Shown in pieces: positions 1 through 11,621 of a stretch of DNA of 64,000 bases; position 1 is the stretch's first letter, and the number at the start of each line of letters is the position of its first letter. The position numbers and the translations under genes were made by a program. The DNA is taken from contig CP136068.1 of assembly GCA_032622095.1 (NCBI GenBank), positions 184,456,796 to 184,520,795 on the forward strand, in the 5' to 3' direction. This stretch comes from Siphonodentalium dalli. Taxonomy: Eukaryota > Mollusca > Scaphopoda > Gadilida > Siphonodentaliidae. The notes under the pieces are model-generated. The model ran no database searches. It had not been told where the DNA came from and saw only the letters and a list, made by a program, of their open reading frames with translations.

Positions 1-386
1 CACTTCTGTATCTGTTGGACATTTTGTCCAATGCAATTCTTTAAAAATCTCTATCTGTCCAAGCAGTCACTTCTGGCCAAATAGGACATTGAAAGTAAAA
101 AATAGTCCTTTTTTAATTTCAGCTCAATTCATAGTGAATATAATTATGTCGAATTGCATGTGTATTTATTAATCGATGAAAAGTTTTTGAACTAGGGTTT
201 TTCCTAGGTGGCAATTGGATGCTCACTAAAATGTGCGCATCATTGACGAATAATAAGTCGATTGGAAATTTAAATTCTGTCTCATACAGTACATCTGAAA
301 ATTTGACAGGCACTATTTTGAAATGACCAACACCATCCATTTGGTGCCTGTCATTTTGACAGTCAGTAAAAAAAGAATTATTTTGA
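1..386 (-). repeat. Dispersed repeat, copy A (partner of 11622-12430)
   Basis: On the reverse strand this matches 11622-11967 and then 12383-12426 at high identity, so it is an inverted copy about 11.5 kb from its partner. It lacks the 411-bp insertion present in the partner and so serves as its empty site. The minus strand has an open frame of about 95 codons, also open in copy B. Nearly all differences between the copies change the amino acid, so I do not treat it as a gene. The repeat continues off the left edge. Confidence 0.85.
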
Positions 387-465
387 GCCTTGCGAGGCAC
401 AATCAATACCTAGTTTCCTTGTAAATTTCAGCTATAAATATGAGTTTTTAACTATTACTGATTGT

Positions 466-528
466 TTATACCCCTGAAGCCAAAGAAATAGTAATTTAGG
501 GGTGCTTAATCGGATTGAGTACCTTTAA
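466..528 (-). repeat. Solo end of the TTAA-flanked MITE
   Basis: Reverse complement of the left end of the MITE at 11972-12382, including the terminal GGATTGAGTACCT directly followed by TTAA (525-528). No matching second end is seen in the first 470 bases, so this is a truncated end. Confidence 0.7.
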
Positions 529-648
529 AGATTACTGATTTTTGAATGTGCATTGTGACTTTCCACAGACTAATTAACCCCATGAGACAAACGATTAGAT
601 ATGTTTTAACCCTTTAGGATACATGTAATTTAGCGAATTTAGTGAATA

Positions 649-829
649 CCCTGTGCCAATGCATTATCTTATGTGTGGGGGTCTCCCATAGGGAGCCTCG
701 CATATATAAGAGAATACATTGGCCTAATAATATTTACCTTTGACCTTGTATGTCAGTGCATTCTCGTATATATGAGAGGCTCCCTATGGATCGAGACTCA
801 CATATTTAAGAGAATGTACTGGCACAGGG
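649..829. repeat. Foldback MITE with hairpin arms (CCCTGTGCCAATGC family), copy 1
   Basis: Begins CCCTGTGCCAATGC and ends with the inverse, GTACTGGCACAGGG. Each arm of about 80 bp is itself a hairpin: a TGCATTCTCTTATATA-type segment is followed by its own inverse. The two arms are also inverted to each other. The sequence just outside ('GGTCTTTAATG.TGCACCAGCG') also recurs beside the copies at 4225 and 30431, so the complete element is probably longer. Confidence 0.8.
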
Positions 830-1483
830 TCTTTAATGCTGCACCAGCGTGGCTTATGAGAGGGTTAAAGTTATATGGCTTTGGGTTAGAGACTTGATTA
901 GTGATGTTGGTTCCTGGCCTTATATAATACCTCCTGCACACAGGCCCCTGACGAAAAATACCCGATATACCAATAATGGTATTTATCCGCGGCTCACTAC
1001 TTGTATTACCTATATAAGGCTTGTCTAATATTACGTCATTGTAGCTTTATTAGGTCAATGCAGCTTTGTTTGGTTAGTAGAACTTTCATGACGTAATTGT
1101 ATATGCAAATTGCACAGGTAACTAGGGACATCAACTGACATAAATGACGTCATTGTGATTTTGGGATGTTTTTATCATCCATAATTCAATGCAAATGATA
1201 CAAAATTCATAAACGGTTATGTGTTAATTGTGTTTTCACTCTAAAACATATATAAACCATTAGAACAAGGCCAGCTTAGAAATAACCCTTTTTTTTTTAA
1301 ACCAACAAACTATTTCGCTCTGAGCTGCACTCTGGTTTTTCTACATCGTGAATGCTAATTAGTTTGCTTGACCTAATAAATGTAAGGACGTCATCAAAGT
1401 AATGAATGTAAAACTGAGGAAAATGACCGATTTACCTCACAAAATGCAAGTTTTGTGCAATGGATAAATAAAATATGTAGCTA

Positions 1484-1588
1484 ATGTCGCTTAAACTGTT
1501 TATGTCTGCTCGGGGGATTTGGCATCTATTGGATCTATATGCTCAAACCCCCCCCCCCCCTGATGGACATAAACAGCTTAAGCGACAC
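1484..1588. repeat. Short inverted repeat with poly-C in the loop
   Basis: GTCGCTTAAACTGTTTATGTC near 1488 is repeated in inverse as GACATAAACAGCTTAAGCGAC at about 1564-1584. The loop holds a run of C at about 1549-1560. Confidence 0.6.
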
Positions 1589-1599
1589 CAGCTATATAT

Positions 1600-2520
1600 T
1601 CTATCTATACTATACAAGTGTCAAGGTTCACAAGTCCGATTTTGGAAAAATCATATCATCTATCATATTCCTCATAGATTCTCAAATTATTCATAATATA
1701 TTTCAATGTGTCTTATTGGCCATGACATTTCCTCTCTTCTGGTGTATAATACGATAGTATCAAATGAACAGAGATTGTACCGAAAACTTGCAAAATCTAC
1801 TGAAATTTGGGAGTAAAACGGGTCGTCAGTTTCATTCTCCACCTAATATCCTCTAAAATAATTATAAAAAAATTGTCAACAGCCAAAGTGTATGTTACAG
1901 TAATGCCCTAAGTAATCGACTCCTTTAACTACAGCAGAATTATGGGTAACTTTTCAGGATTTAGTCGGAAATATGGCTTGTTGCCATTCATCGGAAAGCT
2001 CTCGGGGAGAGAGAGCTTTCCGATGAATGGCAACAAGCCATATTTCCGACTAAATCCTGAAAAGTTACCCATAATTCTGCTGTGGTTAAAGGAGTCGATT
2101 ACTTAGGGATTACTGTATATGGCATAAAATTTCCTTTCGTTTAATATACATGTATAACTTAACATGGTCAATTGAAGCGAAGTCGACACATATCGTACGG
2201 GGAATTTGCAAGTTCGGCAATTATGATTCTAGCAATTGAATTGGTATCCATGTATAATTATTACTTTACCCGACATGGAAACTGAAGACCGCTTTTTGTC
2301 AGTAGGTTTCGCTAGTTTTTGATGCGATATCTCATCTTCCCTTCATTTGGTACTATCAAATTATATACACCAACAGAAATGAAATTTCATGGCCAATAAG
2401 ACACATTGCAATATATTGTGACTGAGATGAATGATTTTGAGAATCTACGAGGAAAATGATAGATGGTGTGTTTTTCCCAAAATCGGACTTCTGAACCTGG
2501 TATATATACACAGGGGCCTG
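1600..2520. repeat. TIR element with about 140-bp arms, interrupted by a palindromic MITE
   Basis: About 1610-1740 ('AAGTCCGATTTTGG...TGTCTTATTGGCCATGA') is repeated in inverse at about 2380-2505, with weaker similarity continuing inward. The 218-bp palindromic MITE at 1898-2115 lies between the arms and is a later insertion. No transposase is visible. Confidence 0.6.
1898..2115. mobile_element. Palindromic Tc1/mariner-like MITE (CAGTAATGCCC), copy 1
   Basis: Nearly perfect palindrome of 218 bp with termini CAGTAATGCCC and GGGATTACTG, flanked on both sides by TA (1896-1897, 2116-2117). The centre is a CTCTCGGGGAGAG segment. The TA target and CAGT termini fit the Tc1/mariner superfamily; the assignment is inference. 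It is non-coding, and a transcript would fold into one hairpin of about 100 bp. Confidence 0.88.
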
Positions 2521-2733
2521 TGCTCCTGCATGCTATTCTCAAGTGCAATAGTTCAACAAGGTCATAATGACAGGCATACGGGTCAAGGGTCATATGTACA
2601 TAGTATATAGTTATCCCTTAGGAAATGTTCACATCATAAGTCGTTGTTTGAACTTACTATCTGAACATTTCCTTCTAAAATAGGACTCATTCTGCATCAT
2701 CCACTTATTTTTTTCTGAAAACCCCTCCAGATA

Positions 2734-2904
2734 CAGTAATGCCCTAATTAATCGACTCCTTAAACACAGCAGAATTATGGGTAACTTTTCAGGATTTAGT
2801 CGGAAATATGGCTTGTTGCCATTCATCGGAAAGCTCTCGGGGAGAGCTTTCCGATGAATGGCAACAAGCCATATTTCCGAAGTCAATTACTTAGAGCATT
2901 ACTG
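2734..2904. mobile_element. Palindromic MITE, copy 2 (deletion in right arm)
   Basis: Same family, TA at 2732-2733 and 2905-2906. The right arm lacks about 45 bp (the 'CTAAATCCTG...AAGGAG' segment), so the outer stem is partly unpaired. Confidence 0.85.
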
Positions 2905-3000
2905 TATGGGATCAAATTTCAAGTTATTTATCAACATTTTGTTCAACAAAATATGGCCGAATTATCGCTAAAGTATCACGAAATTTGACCATATTTACCA

Positions 3001-3202
3001 CTTGATTTTAGAGTTATCCATCTTCATCCGCAATTTTGTCCGAGACCATCCGTTTGACCACGTGTGTGTGGCCGCATATTATTACACATCTCGAGAAATA
3101 ACAAACTTCAAAAATCTATATCTGATCACTCTTGAGCTTTGATGGGTGGGTTCCTCGATAATTCTGCTGTGGTTAAGGAGTTGATTATTTAGAGCATTAC
3201 TG
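3001..3202 (-). repeat. Remnant of MITE interior plus half palindromic MITE
   Basis: 3001-3157 matches in reverse the inside of the TTAA MITE at about 12050-12200 ('GAACCCACCCATCAAAGCT' and 'GATAACTCTAAAATC'). At 3157-3202 it joins a right half of the CAGTAATGCCC palindromic MITE, ending GCATTACTG and followed by TA. Two families are fused at a breakpoint. Confidence 0.65.
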
Positions 3203-3210
3203 TAAATGAC

Positions 3211-3550
3211 ATTGACATGCGACTCCTTCATTACTATATTTAGACTAATTACTCATTTGGTAGCCTATTCCACATTGGTCGATTTTCTGACATCTTTATT
3301 GCAGTGTTCGATCATCATTTTACACGAATGGCCTCTGGTCAGTGCATATGTTGCATCAGCAAATAGCGTTTCATCTTTAAAGTTGTAATGCCCCCTCTTT
3401 ATGTTGTATGCCTCTATTAGGTCGCCACGTACTCGCCTGTACTTAATGGACATTAGTCTAAGGATAGAGAGTCTATCTTCATAAGAATATTTCCGCAGCC
3501 ATGGAACCATGTGTGTATCTCGTCTCTGCCCACTTTCTAATTGCCTAGAA
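3211..3550 (-). pseudogene. Non-LTR retrotransposon reverse transcriptase, C-terminal fragment
   Basis: The minus strand encodes SYEDRLSILRLMSIKYRRVR followed by GDLIEAYNIKRG. This is the conserved post-palm segment of CR1/Jockey-like LINE polyproteins (usual form 'SYEERL..L.L..L.YRR.RGD.IE.YKI..G'). Further on, WNRLPNE, the usual next motif, is read only in a different frame, so there is a frameshift, then a stop. It is a decayed piece of about 110 residues. A MITE at 3551-3804 interrupts it on the upstream side; weak LINE-like sequence may resume after 3811. Confidence 0.75.
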
Positions 3551-3804
3551 CAAGCCTTGAAATAGGGTGTCTGTCATTTGCAGAATGAGGTCTCCAGAGG
3601 GTGAATTTAGTGATGCTATACCCCGCATAGTGGGCTAGCATCACCAAATTCACCCTCTGGGAACCTCATTCTGCTTACACCTCAGCAGAATGAGGTTCCA
3701 AGAGGGTGAATTTGGTGATGCTAGTCCACTATGGTGTAGCATCACTAAATTCACCCTCTGGGGACCTCATTCTGCAAATGACAGACACCCTAATTCAAGG
3801 CTTG
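3551..3804. mobile_element. hAT-like MITE with double-hairpin arms (CAAGCCTTG), copy 1
   Basis: Starts CAAGCC and ends GGCTTG, flanked by the direct repeat CCTAGAA (3544-3550, 3805-3811; 8 bp if one terminal base is shifted). Each arm holds CAGAATGAGGTC...GAGGGTGAATTTAGTGATGC followed by its own inverse, and the two arms are inverted to each other. The duplication length suggests hAT; there is no coding sequence. Confidence 0.8.
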
Positions 3805-3905
3805 CCTAGAATGTTTTTTGAATGGTCCCTCTTTTATCAAATTCGCAAAACGGCAATATCCATATTCAACTGTGAATTATAAATACATGTATAACTATAA
3901 TAGTT

Positions 3906-3994
3906 GAATTCAGGATGTGCGTGCCGTGTGAATACCTGAAGAGTTCTGTACTAATTCAGGATGTGCGTGCCGTGTGAATACCTGAGGAGTTATG
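3906..3994 (+). repeat. Tandem duplication, about 48 bp x 2
   Basis: AATTCAGGATGTGCGTGCCG...GAATACCTGA is present twice in direct orientation with minor differences. Confidence 0.8.
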
Positions 3995-4224
3995 TAATAT
4001 TTCTTTATTTCCAGGTTTGGATCATTTAACTATTAATGCTCAACCAATGTGGCAATAGTCTTATTGATAGAATAAATATATTTATTATTTGTTGATAATA
4101 TTGTATATGTGCCAGCAATGTCTATATATGTCTTTATATATGTTACCACGGTAACCACGCGAGTATGATTGCAGCTTCTTGTGAACTCTTCCATGACTGA
4201 AGCTTCCTGAATTTTTTCAAAAAA

Positions 4225-4577
4225 CCCTGTGCCAATGCATTCTCTTATATATGCGAGTCAACCATAGGTCGCCTCGCATATATAAGAGAATGCATTGGCC
4301 TAACAAATTTTATATTATTTTTATAAATGGTTACGAATGTAAGAAAAAATTAAAAAAAATTGTTAATGAATGTAAGAAATAATGATAAAAATTGTTAAAG
4401 AATGCAGATGAAGAATGCAAGAAAAAATTATAAAAATTGGGTGTAAGAAAAAAATTATAAAATTGTTGAAAGAATGTAAGAAAAATTGATAAAAAAATGT
4501 TAGGCCAATGCATTCTTTATATATGCGAGGCAACCTATGGTTGACTCGCATATATAAGAGAATGCATTGGTACAGGG
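4225..4577. repeat. Foldback MITE with hairpin arms (CCCTGTGCCAATGC), copy 2
   Basis: Left arm 4225-4304 and right arm about 4498-4577 are near-perfect inverses. Each arm is itself a hairpin (TATATGCGAG ... CTCGCATATA). The middle, about 4320-4498, is an A-rich, loosely tandem 'AATGTAAGAAAAAATTRATAAAAATTGTT' tract. Confidence 0.85.
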
Positions 4578-4737
4578 TCTTTAATGTTACGCCAGCGCAG
4601 CTCGAGTCATGAAAGGGATAAATGTGTATCTACTTGTGAATATGTGTATAAGAATAAAACAAATGGTTAAAAAAATTCTTATTCCCTTCGACTTTATCAG
4701 CCATTGGTCGGTATTGGCAGTTTTACTATCTTAATAT

Positions 4738-5020
4738 ACACCTTCCAGACATCCACATTTCTTGACCAATTGCAATGAAATTTGCCATTGGCCCTCTGTA
4801 ACATAGGCCAGGTCCAGATCTCGCCTTTTGACGTTATCACGTCATATCCACATTACTGAACAGAAACGACACTCTTGATGTCTGTGCGTCTCTCTCTCGC
4901 AATGAATGTTCCTGGTAGGCGTCCACATTTCTGCACCGATTGCAATGAAATTGGACATGGGTATGTATTTCGGCTCTTCGGTTAACATGGGCTGGGTCCT
5001 GACTGCCAGACGTCGCCTTG
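4738..5020 (+). repeat. Two direct copies of a bivalve-type repeat module
   Basis: 'ATCCACATTTCTTGACCAAT' and its relative at about 4920 are each followed by TTGCAATGAAATT and a 'CATGGGC/CATAGGC..GGTCC' tail, about 175 bp apart. A divergent tandem copy; no coding function seen. Confidence 0.55.
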
Positions 5021-5060
5021 TCGGGACAAAGAACGAACTGTTTTAATTTTGCCACACCCT

Positions 5061-8000
5061 CCCCTTTCAATGCCGGTTACATCTGTGAGATTGAAATAAA
5101 TATCAGTCATGTTTATTCGTACCTTCAGACTTTATTCAAATTTTATTGTTGAAGTTTGGATTCAATCGTAGGTCTCAAAGAACTTTTAAATTTACAAAAC
5201 GAAAGGGTATGAAAATCTTTTTTCTTGATAAAACCCATCATATGGGGGTATCCTTCATTCATATTGGTCTGTCACTAGATCAAACGTTAGTCCAGCTGAA
5301 CTGTAACCTAATTTGAGTATTGATATATCATCCCGTGTGTATCTAAGTCCCCTTAACACAAATCCGCAAAAAATCCCGTCAAAATATCCTGCAATTATTT
5401 TTTATATCTTGGGAACGAAACAGTCGCCGAAGATTTGTTTTCATTTTGCACTGCGCGCACATGGCTACTGGAGGAGCACGTGACATGACGTCACGGAGGG
5501 AACACAAATGCACAGTTCTGCTTTGCGTCATTGGCAACGTGCGGCTATAATGGCGATGGCAGGTCAGCGCTAACGTTGTAAAGATGATTTTGATCTTGCT
5601 GCATTCGAGCCTGATGACAATGATCCTCCACATATCGCATCCATGGACCATGCATTTGCACCGGTTCCCCCTCTTTCGGACCAAAAGTAGAAAGATAGGT
5701 AGGTCAACATGACCGCTTTCGCAGATTGCTGCTTTCAGAAGGATACGCACTACGTTCATGACTGAACTAAAAGATAGGCTGCTGTACGTTGTGCTAAACG
5801 TCAACACATTTCCCAATCCTCAACAATAACTGAATTGAAATTCAAACAGTTAGACAGTTCAGCCTGTATGTGGTGTATAATTTTCAACTTATGTTGTGTC
5901 AAGCAGTTAATTGCGGGGGGGGGGGGGGGGGGGGGGGACACATCCTTTCACCATTTAGAAACTGCATATCACAAGTAGATCGCTCCATGATTAAATAAAC
6001 ATTTATGTTTTAACTTGATATTCACGATACTGGGTATTAGATTTGTTGGTATGTAATTATTTCATCTAGTCAGTTATGAACACAGTGAGCAGAAATCCGC
6101 AAAAGCTTGACCTAAATATTCCATTACTAGTAGGCCCTATAATCCTCCAATTAAATGCTCTTTATGTTTAAATTTTTTCAACTGGCTTTATATAGACACC
6201 CAAGTTCTCATTCAGAATGTCTGGTCACTAATGGTAGGTATAGGTGTGAAACATCAAACATTTTATACTATCAAGAATTTCCAAACTGCTGTCTACGTAC
6301 CGATACTGACCTGAACTTAGTCTAAATGCAGTATCATGCATGGCCTTTAGATTATCATATAAAACACATTTTTTGACAATCTGTCAACAAAACAAAACCC
6401 GCAAAAGGCGTACGTATATATATTATTTTCAGTATGTATTATGTTTATTCAATTTATTGTTTCAAATGAATCAAGACCAGTAACGCACAATCTCGACACG
6501 GACCAACTATCTAGGGCCTATATCTACCACACTCGGTGGAAATGTGGGCGTTCCTGTGCATATGACGAACGTAGTACTTACTAGGCCTGCGGTAGGCTAC
6601 TGCGCTTTGATCACAAATCGAACGATATTTTACGCAAGCTACGTTCGCAATAACAAAATAGTCCCTCGCGATTGCTGTTCTTATTTTAAAAATAATACCC
6701 ATACAGTGGACTGAAGGCATGTTAAAAGGTAACATAATTCCATAATTGATCTATCTTTTACGATAGTAGGTGTTTCATAGTCAACTTTAGACACATTATT
6801 GTCGAGTATGGATATGCACACGCACGTGTATGACGTTGAGGTTAGGTCAGATGTATAGGTCACATCACCTGCATAATATTTGTTTGTGTTTATAGTTCAA
6901 ATACCAGTTTGTTAATGCTCGGTTACTGCTTAATGACTGATGTAGTCATATAAATTCGTAGCCATGTATATAATTCGAAGTACCATCAAGAATTTCTCTG
7001 AACAATTCGATTGGAATACAAGGAATTTATGTTTTGTTGGTGGAAATATTGGCGAAAAATCGTGACAAACTGACATGATCGACACAGCTCGTAACACGTG
7101 CATGGATGCAGTGCGGTACTTTTTCGTCTGATTTCATTTATATGCTTTCACAAATGGATTAAAGGCACGTGAGGCCTTAGTTGTCGAAAATATTCATATT
7201 TGTTCCAATCACCGTAAACAGAAAAAAACAGTAAAACGCATACAGTTTCGTTCATATATACCATGACCATCACGTAAACAGCATGTTATCATAAAGACCT
7301 ACTATATTGTACATACGCAAGAGCCTGATTGTGTTACAGAAGACAGCACAATGCTACTGGCTTATCACACACAAATGGCATAAACGCTCTTTATTAGTTC
7401 CATATCAGGAATTCACCCACAAAGAACGCTCTTTATGTTTACCATCATAATATAAACAAACATCAGAAAAGTAACTTTTTATGCTTTTGTTTACATAACA
7501 ATGGTCAACCATATGACAATAACATACTGTTTATGCGATATTTCTTATTTGTATACGGACAAAGTCTGTCTACATTTTGATGTTCTTTCTGTTTGTGGCG
7601 GTTTTTGACGGTTGGAAATATTTTCACAGGATACCCACCGCCAAGGCCAACCGTACCTTTAATACATTGGTGATTCGTATTGGATTTGGTAGCCTTGTAA
7701 ATCATGCTTAATTTTGCATATTGTCACGCATCCTCATGTATGATCCGTGTACTACGACGTAGCCGTAGGTCTACTAGACTACTGATACCCCCCCCCCCCC
7801 CCCCCACAAGGACCGTGAGTGCATGGGTGTTTATTGGTACCGGTATTCACGTAGATAACATTTTGTTTGACAATGTGAATCACACTTTTGTATGTCCCAG
7901 CTTGCATTTCACAATATTTGTGAAAGATCCTTCTTCAAAGTGCTTGGAACACAAGCAGCTGTATTGTGACAGCCCATTCCAAACTCTAGTTGTGGACAAT

Positions 8001-8465
8001 TAAACGCCGTCCACTGTTGTTGAATGGCTGCATTAATTATTGTGCCACTTGAACATTTATGGCTACAGTTTGCAGCCATGCAGCGACGAATACGTTTTAT
8101 TCTTCAAAAAAATAAACAACAATAAAAAAAGACGATTTCAAAATACGTGATTTTAAAAACGGCGCATGAAATTGCTTCCGTCTTTGTACCCTCGGTGACG
8201 TCATTTCCGAGTCGCGACGGAAACACCCGATTCAAAAATGACTATTGTAAACAAAGAAGCCGTTTTATTCAAATGTCTGGAAATAGTACTTTTTTGTAAA
8301 AATGTGAACAAAACGGAAAGGATACATGTTATAAACCTTATTTAGCATGAGTTAAGACATATTTAGATATGTTTGGAGCTAAATTAATTGTATTATTCAG
8401 CTGGTCTTTAAAATCAAATGAACAGTCTCCAGATCAAATTTGTTGTGTAACCATTTCCGCCAGCT
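5061..8465. other. No recognisable gene; homopolymer tracts
   Basis: I recognise no gene here. Visible features are a poly-G run at about 5915-5937 and a poly-C run at about 7789-7806. At 5572-5689 (plus) a short stretch reads protein-like after an in-frame stop; it is too short to call. 7490-7640 is weakly similar to 30040-30200, so part of this is an old dispersed repeat. Confidence 0.4.
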
Positions 8466-8469
8466 TATT

Positions 8470-9882
8470 TATTGTCCCCCCGAATATCTCCAACAAACAG
8501 AGTAGAATGAGCAAACATAATGCTTTATTGTGTAATAGACAAATATAAACATTTATATGTATTAATACACAAAATCAAATAGTAAAATCTGCAAAATCAC
8601 AATGGAGCATTTCATTATAAACTAAAAACTGCGGTGAATATATTATTTATACCATAAGTTGCCTATTCTATTGTGTGTATAACACCTATTTTGTAAACTT
8701 CATCTTTACACCCTACTGTGGGTATACAGCTTCCTACTGTGGGTATAAATTTCTACTGTGGATGTAAATGTTCAAGCATAATTTCATTGTGTTAAACATT
8801 TATACCCATAGAACTACATCATAGTTCTTATGTCACATTCATTTAAAATTGGAAGTTGTCATGATATAAATTAGATATGAGGAAAATTGCCTGCATTTCA
8901 ATCTTACTTGTGTTATATGAACTAGGAAACATATGAATGGTAATTCCAAGTGACTGATCACTCAGAAACATGCTGACGTAAATGTATGCATCACTACTCA
9001 TGATGCACATGCATTCCCTGTAGCGTTGTGTTTGTGTCTCTGTGTGGATACACATTCAAAGTAGACAGCAGGGTAGTTGAATTCGCGGAACAAATCAAAA
9101 ATAAAAGTCGGCCGACCAGTGTCCCCCGACAACGTGGCAAGTCGATGCCGCTTTGTTAGAACATTTCTAAGTCGAAAGGGTTAATAATTCCGTAAAAAAA
9201 TGATGTTTCCATCATCTACACACATGTTGAACATCTCCAATCTGTGGGTAACAATACTCTGAAGTTTCAAATATCTACGATCAAAACTGTAGGAGGAGTT
9301 TATTACACCATGAAGGTACCCTCATACAGAAAATTATAAAAAAAAAAATTCAAAGTCGAAAGGCCCATAACTCTGGGAAAAATCATTGGATCAAACTCAA
9401 ATTCGAACTTGACCTGTATATTGATATCAATGACTCACAAAAAAACGCAATTTTCAATTGAACAGTCCAAACTTGAGTTATCATCCAGAAACCAAAGAAA
9501 AAAGTTAAAATTGAATTTTTAAGTAAAAAAAAGTCCATAACTCAAGGAAAAATCATCGGATCAAACTCAAATTCGAACTCAACCTGTATCTTGATATGAC
9601 TGATCCACATAAAAACGGTATTTGCAATTAAAGGATCCAAACTTGAGATATCATCCGGAAACCGAAAAAGTGATAAATTTTCTAAGTAAAAAAAAAGTTG
9701 AAAAAAGGGAAATAACTCCATAAAAGAACATCGATCAAACCCAGAATTGCAGAGCACATGTGTTCTTGGTTAAGACACGTACATACCAAGTTTCAATCAA
9801 ATCGGATGATCATTACTGGAGTTACGGACGGACGGAGCTATTTACAATAGTCCCCCGAAAATAAATTTTACGGGGGACAATA
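8470..9882. repeat. Composite repeat with GTCCCCCG termini and ATAACTC modules
   Basis: 'TTATTGTCCCCCCGAA' at about 8468 and 'CGGGGGACAATAA' at 9868-9880 are inverse termini. 9121-9340 ('GTCCCCCGACAACGTGGCAA' onward) recurs at 24098-24330. 9360-9760 carries three copies of a module running ATAACTC - AAATCATCGGATCAAACTC - AATTCGAACT - CTGTAT.TTGATAT. It ends in GGACGGACGGA and a small CCCCCG/CGGGGG hairpin. A non-coding, SINE-like or MITE-like composite common in bivalves. Confidence 0.65.
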
Positions 9883-9895
9883 ATAATTATGGCAT

Positions 9896-10053
9896 AAATA
9901 GAATACACGCATAGTAGCCAAGAGTACAAAATTTTCTCCACTTGTGGTATTATTGTGGTTTTAACCACTCGTCAAAAGGCTCGTGGTTAAAACCACAATT
10001 CCACTCCTGGTCAACATTTGGTATTCTCGGCTACTATGGGTGTATTCTATATG
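9896..10053. repeat. Imperfect palindromic element
   Basis: ATAGAATACACGCATAGTAG at about 9898 is inverted as CTACTATGGGTGTATTCTAT at about 10034-10053. The inner hairpin ATTGTGGTTTTAACCAC / GTGGTTAAAACCACAAT flanks the centre near 9974. Confidence 0.75.
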
Positions 10054-10079
10054 ACTACAATATAGTTCCTGTCTCACAC

Positions 10080-10159
10080 AAGGCATGGACTGTGGTCCCC
10101 AGAGGGTGAATTTAGTGATGGATGCTATCCTAATGTTAGACACACTATTACAAGGCTTG
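10080..10159. mobile_element. Truncated double-hairpin hAT-like MITE, copy 2
   Basis: Contains GGTCCCCAGAGGGTGAATTT and ends ACAAGGCTTG. Only one half-arm and the terminus remain. Confidence 0.65.
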
Positions 10160-10344
10160 ATTTGCATCTGGGAAAAATGGCGAAGAATGAAGACAGATAT
10201 AGAACAGAAAACGTTAATAGAATTATCAGAACCTTTCCATGAACGCGAGCAAGCATAGCTGGCTATAGATTTATATGTGGGAATCTTTTGGCAATATACA
10301 TGCATAAATAACATGAGCAATCAATAACACATATAATGTCATGG

Positions 10345-10430
10345 AAAATCAGATCGGCCAAATGATGAGGCCATATAATCAGATCGGCCAAATGATGAGG
10401 CCATATAGAGGAGCGGCCAAATGATGAGCC
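10345..10430 (+). repeat. Tandem repeat, about 31 bp x 2.7
   Basis: AATCAGATCGGCCAAATGAT-GAGGCCATAT is repeated directly; the third copy is shortened. Confidence 0.85.
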
Positions 10431-10479
10431 ATAATTTAAATTCATTTTATCAGTGGATTGGTCAACCAGAAAAAAAAAA

Positions 10480-10660
10480 TGTATTGTAAAATTATTTTTA
10501 TATGTATCGTAAAGTTATTTTTAAATGTATCGTAAAGTTATTTTTATATGTATCGTAAAGTTATTTTTATATGTATCGTAAAGTTATTTTTAAATGTATC
10601 GTAAAGTTATTTTTATATGTATCGTAAAGTTATTTTTAAATGTATCGTAAAGTTATTTTT
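10480..10660 (+). repeat. Tandem repeat, 23 bp x about 8
   Basis: Unit ATGTATCGTAAAGTTATTTT-TAA/TAT, with units alternating between TAA and TAT endings. Confidence 0.9.
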
Positions 10661-10861
10661 TTCATGGGGACCAACCCACAATATTTGAAAATGTGATTAA
10701 AATTTTGTTCAACTTCAATTACAAATTGGTTATAGTTTCAGTCTTTGACTACAGGGCAAATTCAAGAAAATTGAGGGTTAAAAGTTTTGGAAAGTGTTAA
10801 TACCTTTCACAAGTAATAAACTTATTAAAGAAATATTATCATATGGACTTGTTAGTGAAAC

Positions 10862-11162
10862 TGATAGGTTAGTATTCAGGTGCTATGCCAACTGTATGAA
10901 TGTAGCATTCCACTAACATCGCAAGCAAATCGACTGTACCACTCCATAGAAAACATAAGTCCGAACTACGCTCAAATGTAAATATTTACTTTGTGATTCT
11001 TAATGCAACTATCGGAGATAAACTAACAAAAATGATTTGCCCATCGAGAGTCACTGCATTTAATTCATATATAAGAATGACGGTGTTTGTTGTCAATTTG
11101 GATATAATATTTTTTTAAATAGCTACTTTGAGCAAGATTATTCTCCATTTCTATTTGATCAC
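10862..11162 (+). repeat. Dispersed repeat, inverse partner of 29288-29610
   Basis: Shares in reverse orientation 'TAGTATTYAGGTRCTA', 'GAATGTAGCATTC', 'AAATCGACTGTACC', 'TAAATATTTACTTTG' and 'GACGGTGT' with 29288-29610. A divergent dispersed repeat of about 300 bp with no recognisable product. Confidence 0.7.
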
Positions 11163-11294
11163 CCGACCGGAGTGTTTCACATCACTTTAAACCGGGACAC
11201 TGTACTCAGAATATTCCGGAGGCTGACCCCATCGGAGTGTTTCACATCACTTTAAACCGGCTCACTGAACTCAGAATATCCCGGAGGCTGACTC
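11163..11294 (+). repeat. Tandem duplication, about 65 bp x 2
   Basis: CGGAGTGTTTCACATCACTT-TAAACCGG...CTCAGAATATYCCGGAGGCTGA occurs twice in a row. Confidence 0.85.
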
Positions 11295-11621
11295 AGGCAT
11301 TCTAACTGCACTATTTTAGATCCGATCTGATTAGAAAGACTTTTTCGGACGCTAAAGACTTATAAAAGATGGTGAACATTATTATATACTATACATGTAC
11401 CTTATGGCAACAAAAGAAATATCATTAAAGATGGTCTATCTCTTCCAGGACACATTAACAACAACATATTATTTCTTAAATCCCGATCTCAAGTTTTCAA
11501 ATAGCTATTTTGTGAAGAAAATAGTTTAAGCTGCAACTTGGGTAAATTATTGGACTTTAAATGCATACTAAAGTGGTTTATTTGGACGTAAGATCGTGGC
11601 GAACACTCTAGTTGAAATCAA

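Noticed and set aside
119-406. Conserved 95-codon frame shared with 11596-11892
   Set aside because: Conserved because it lies in a dispersed repeat; nearly all differences between the copies change the amino acid, so there is no sign of protein selection.
5379-5816. 145-codon minus-strand frame, and the protein-like stretch on the plus strand
   Set aside because: No family recognised on either strand; the plus-strand stretch has an in-frame stop and no convincing splice sites.
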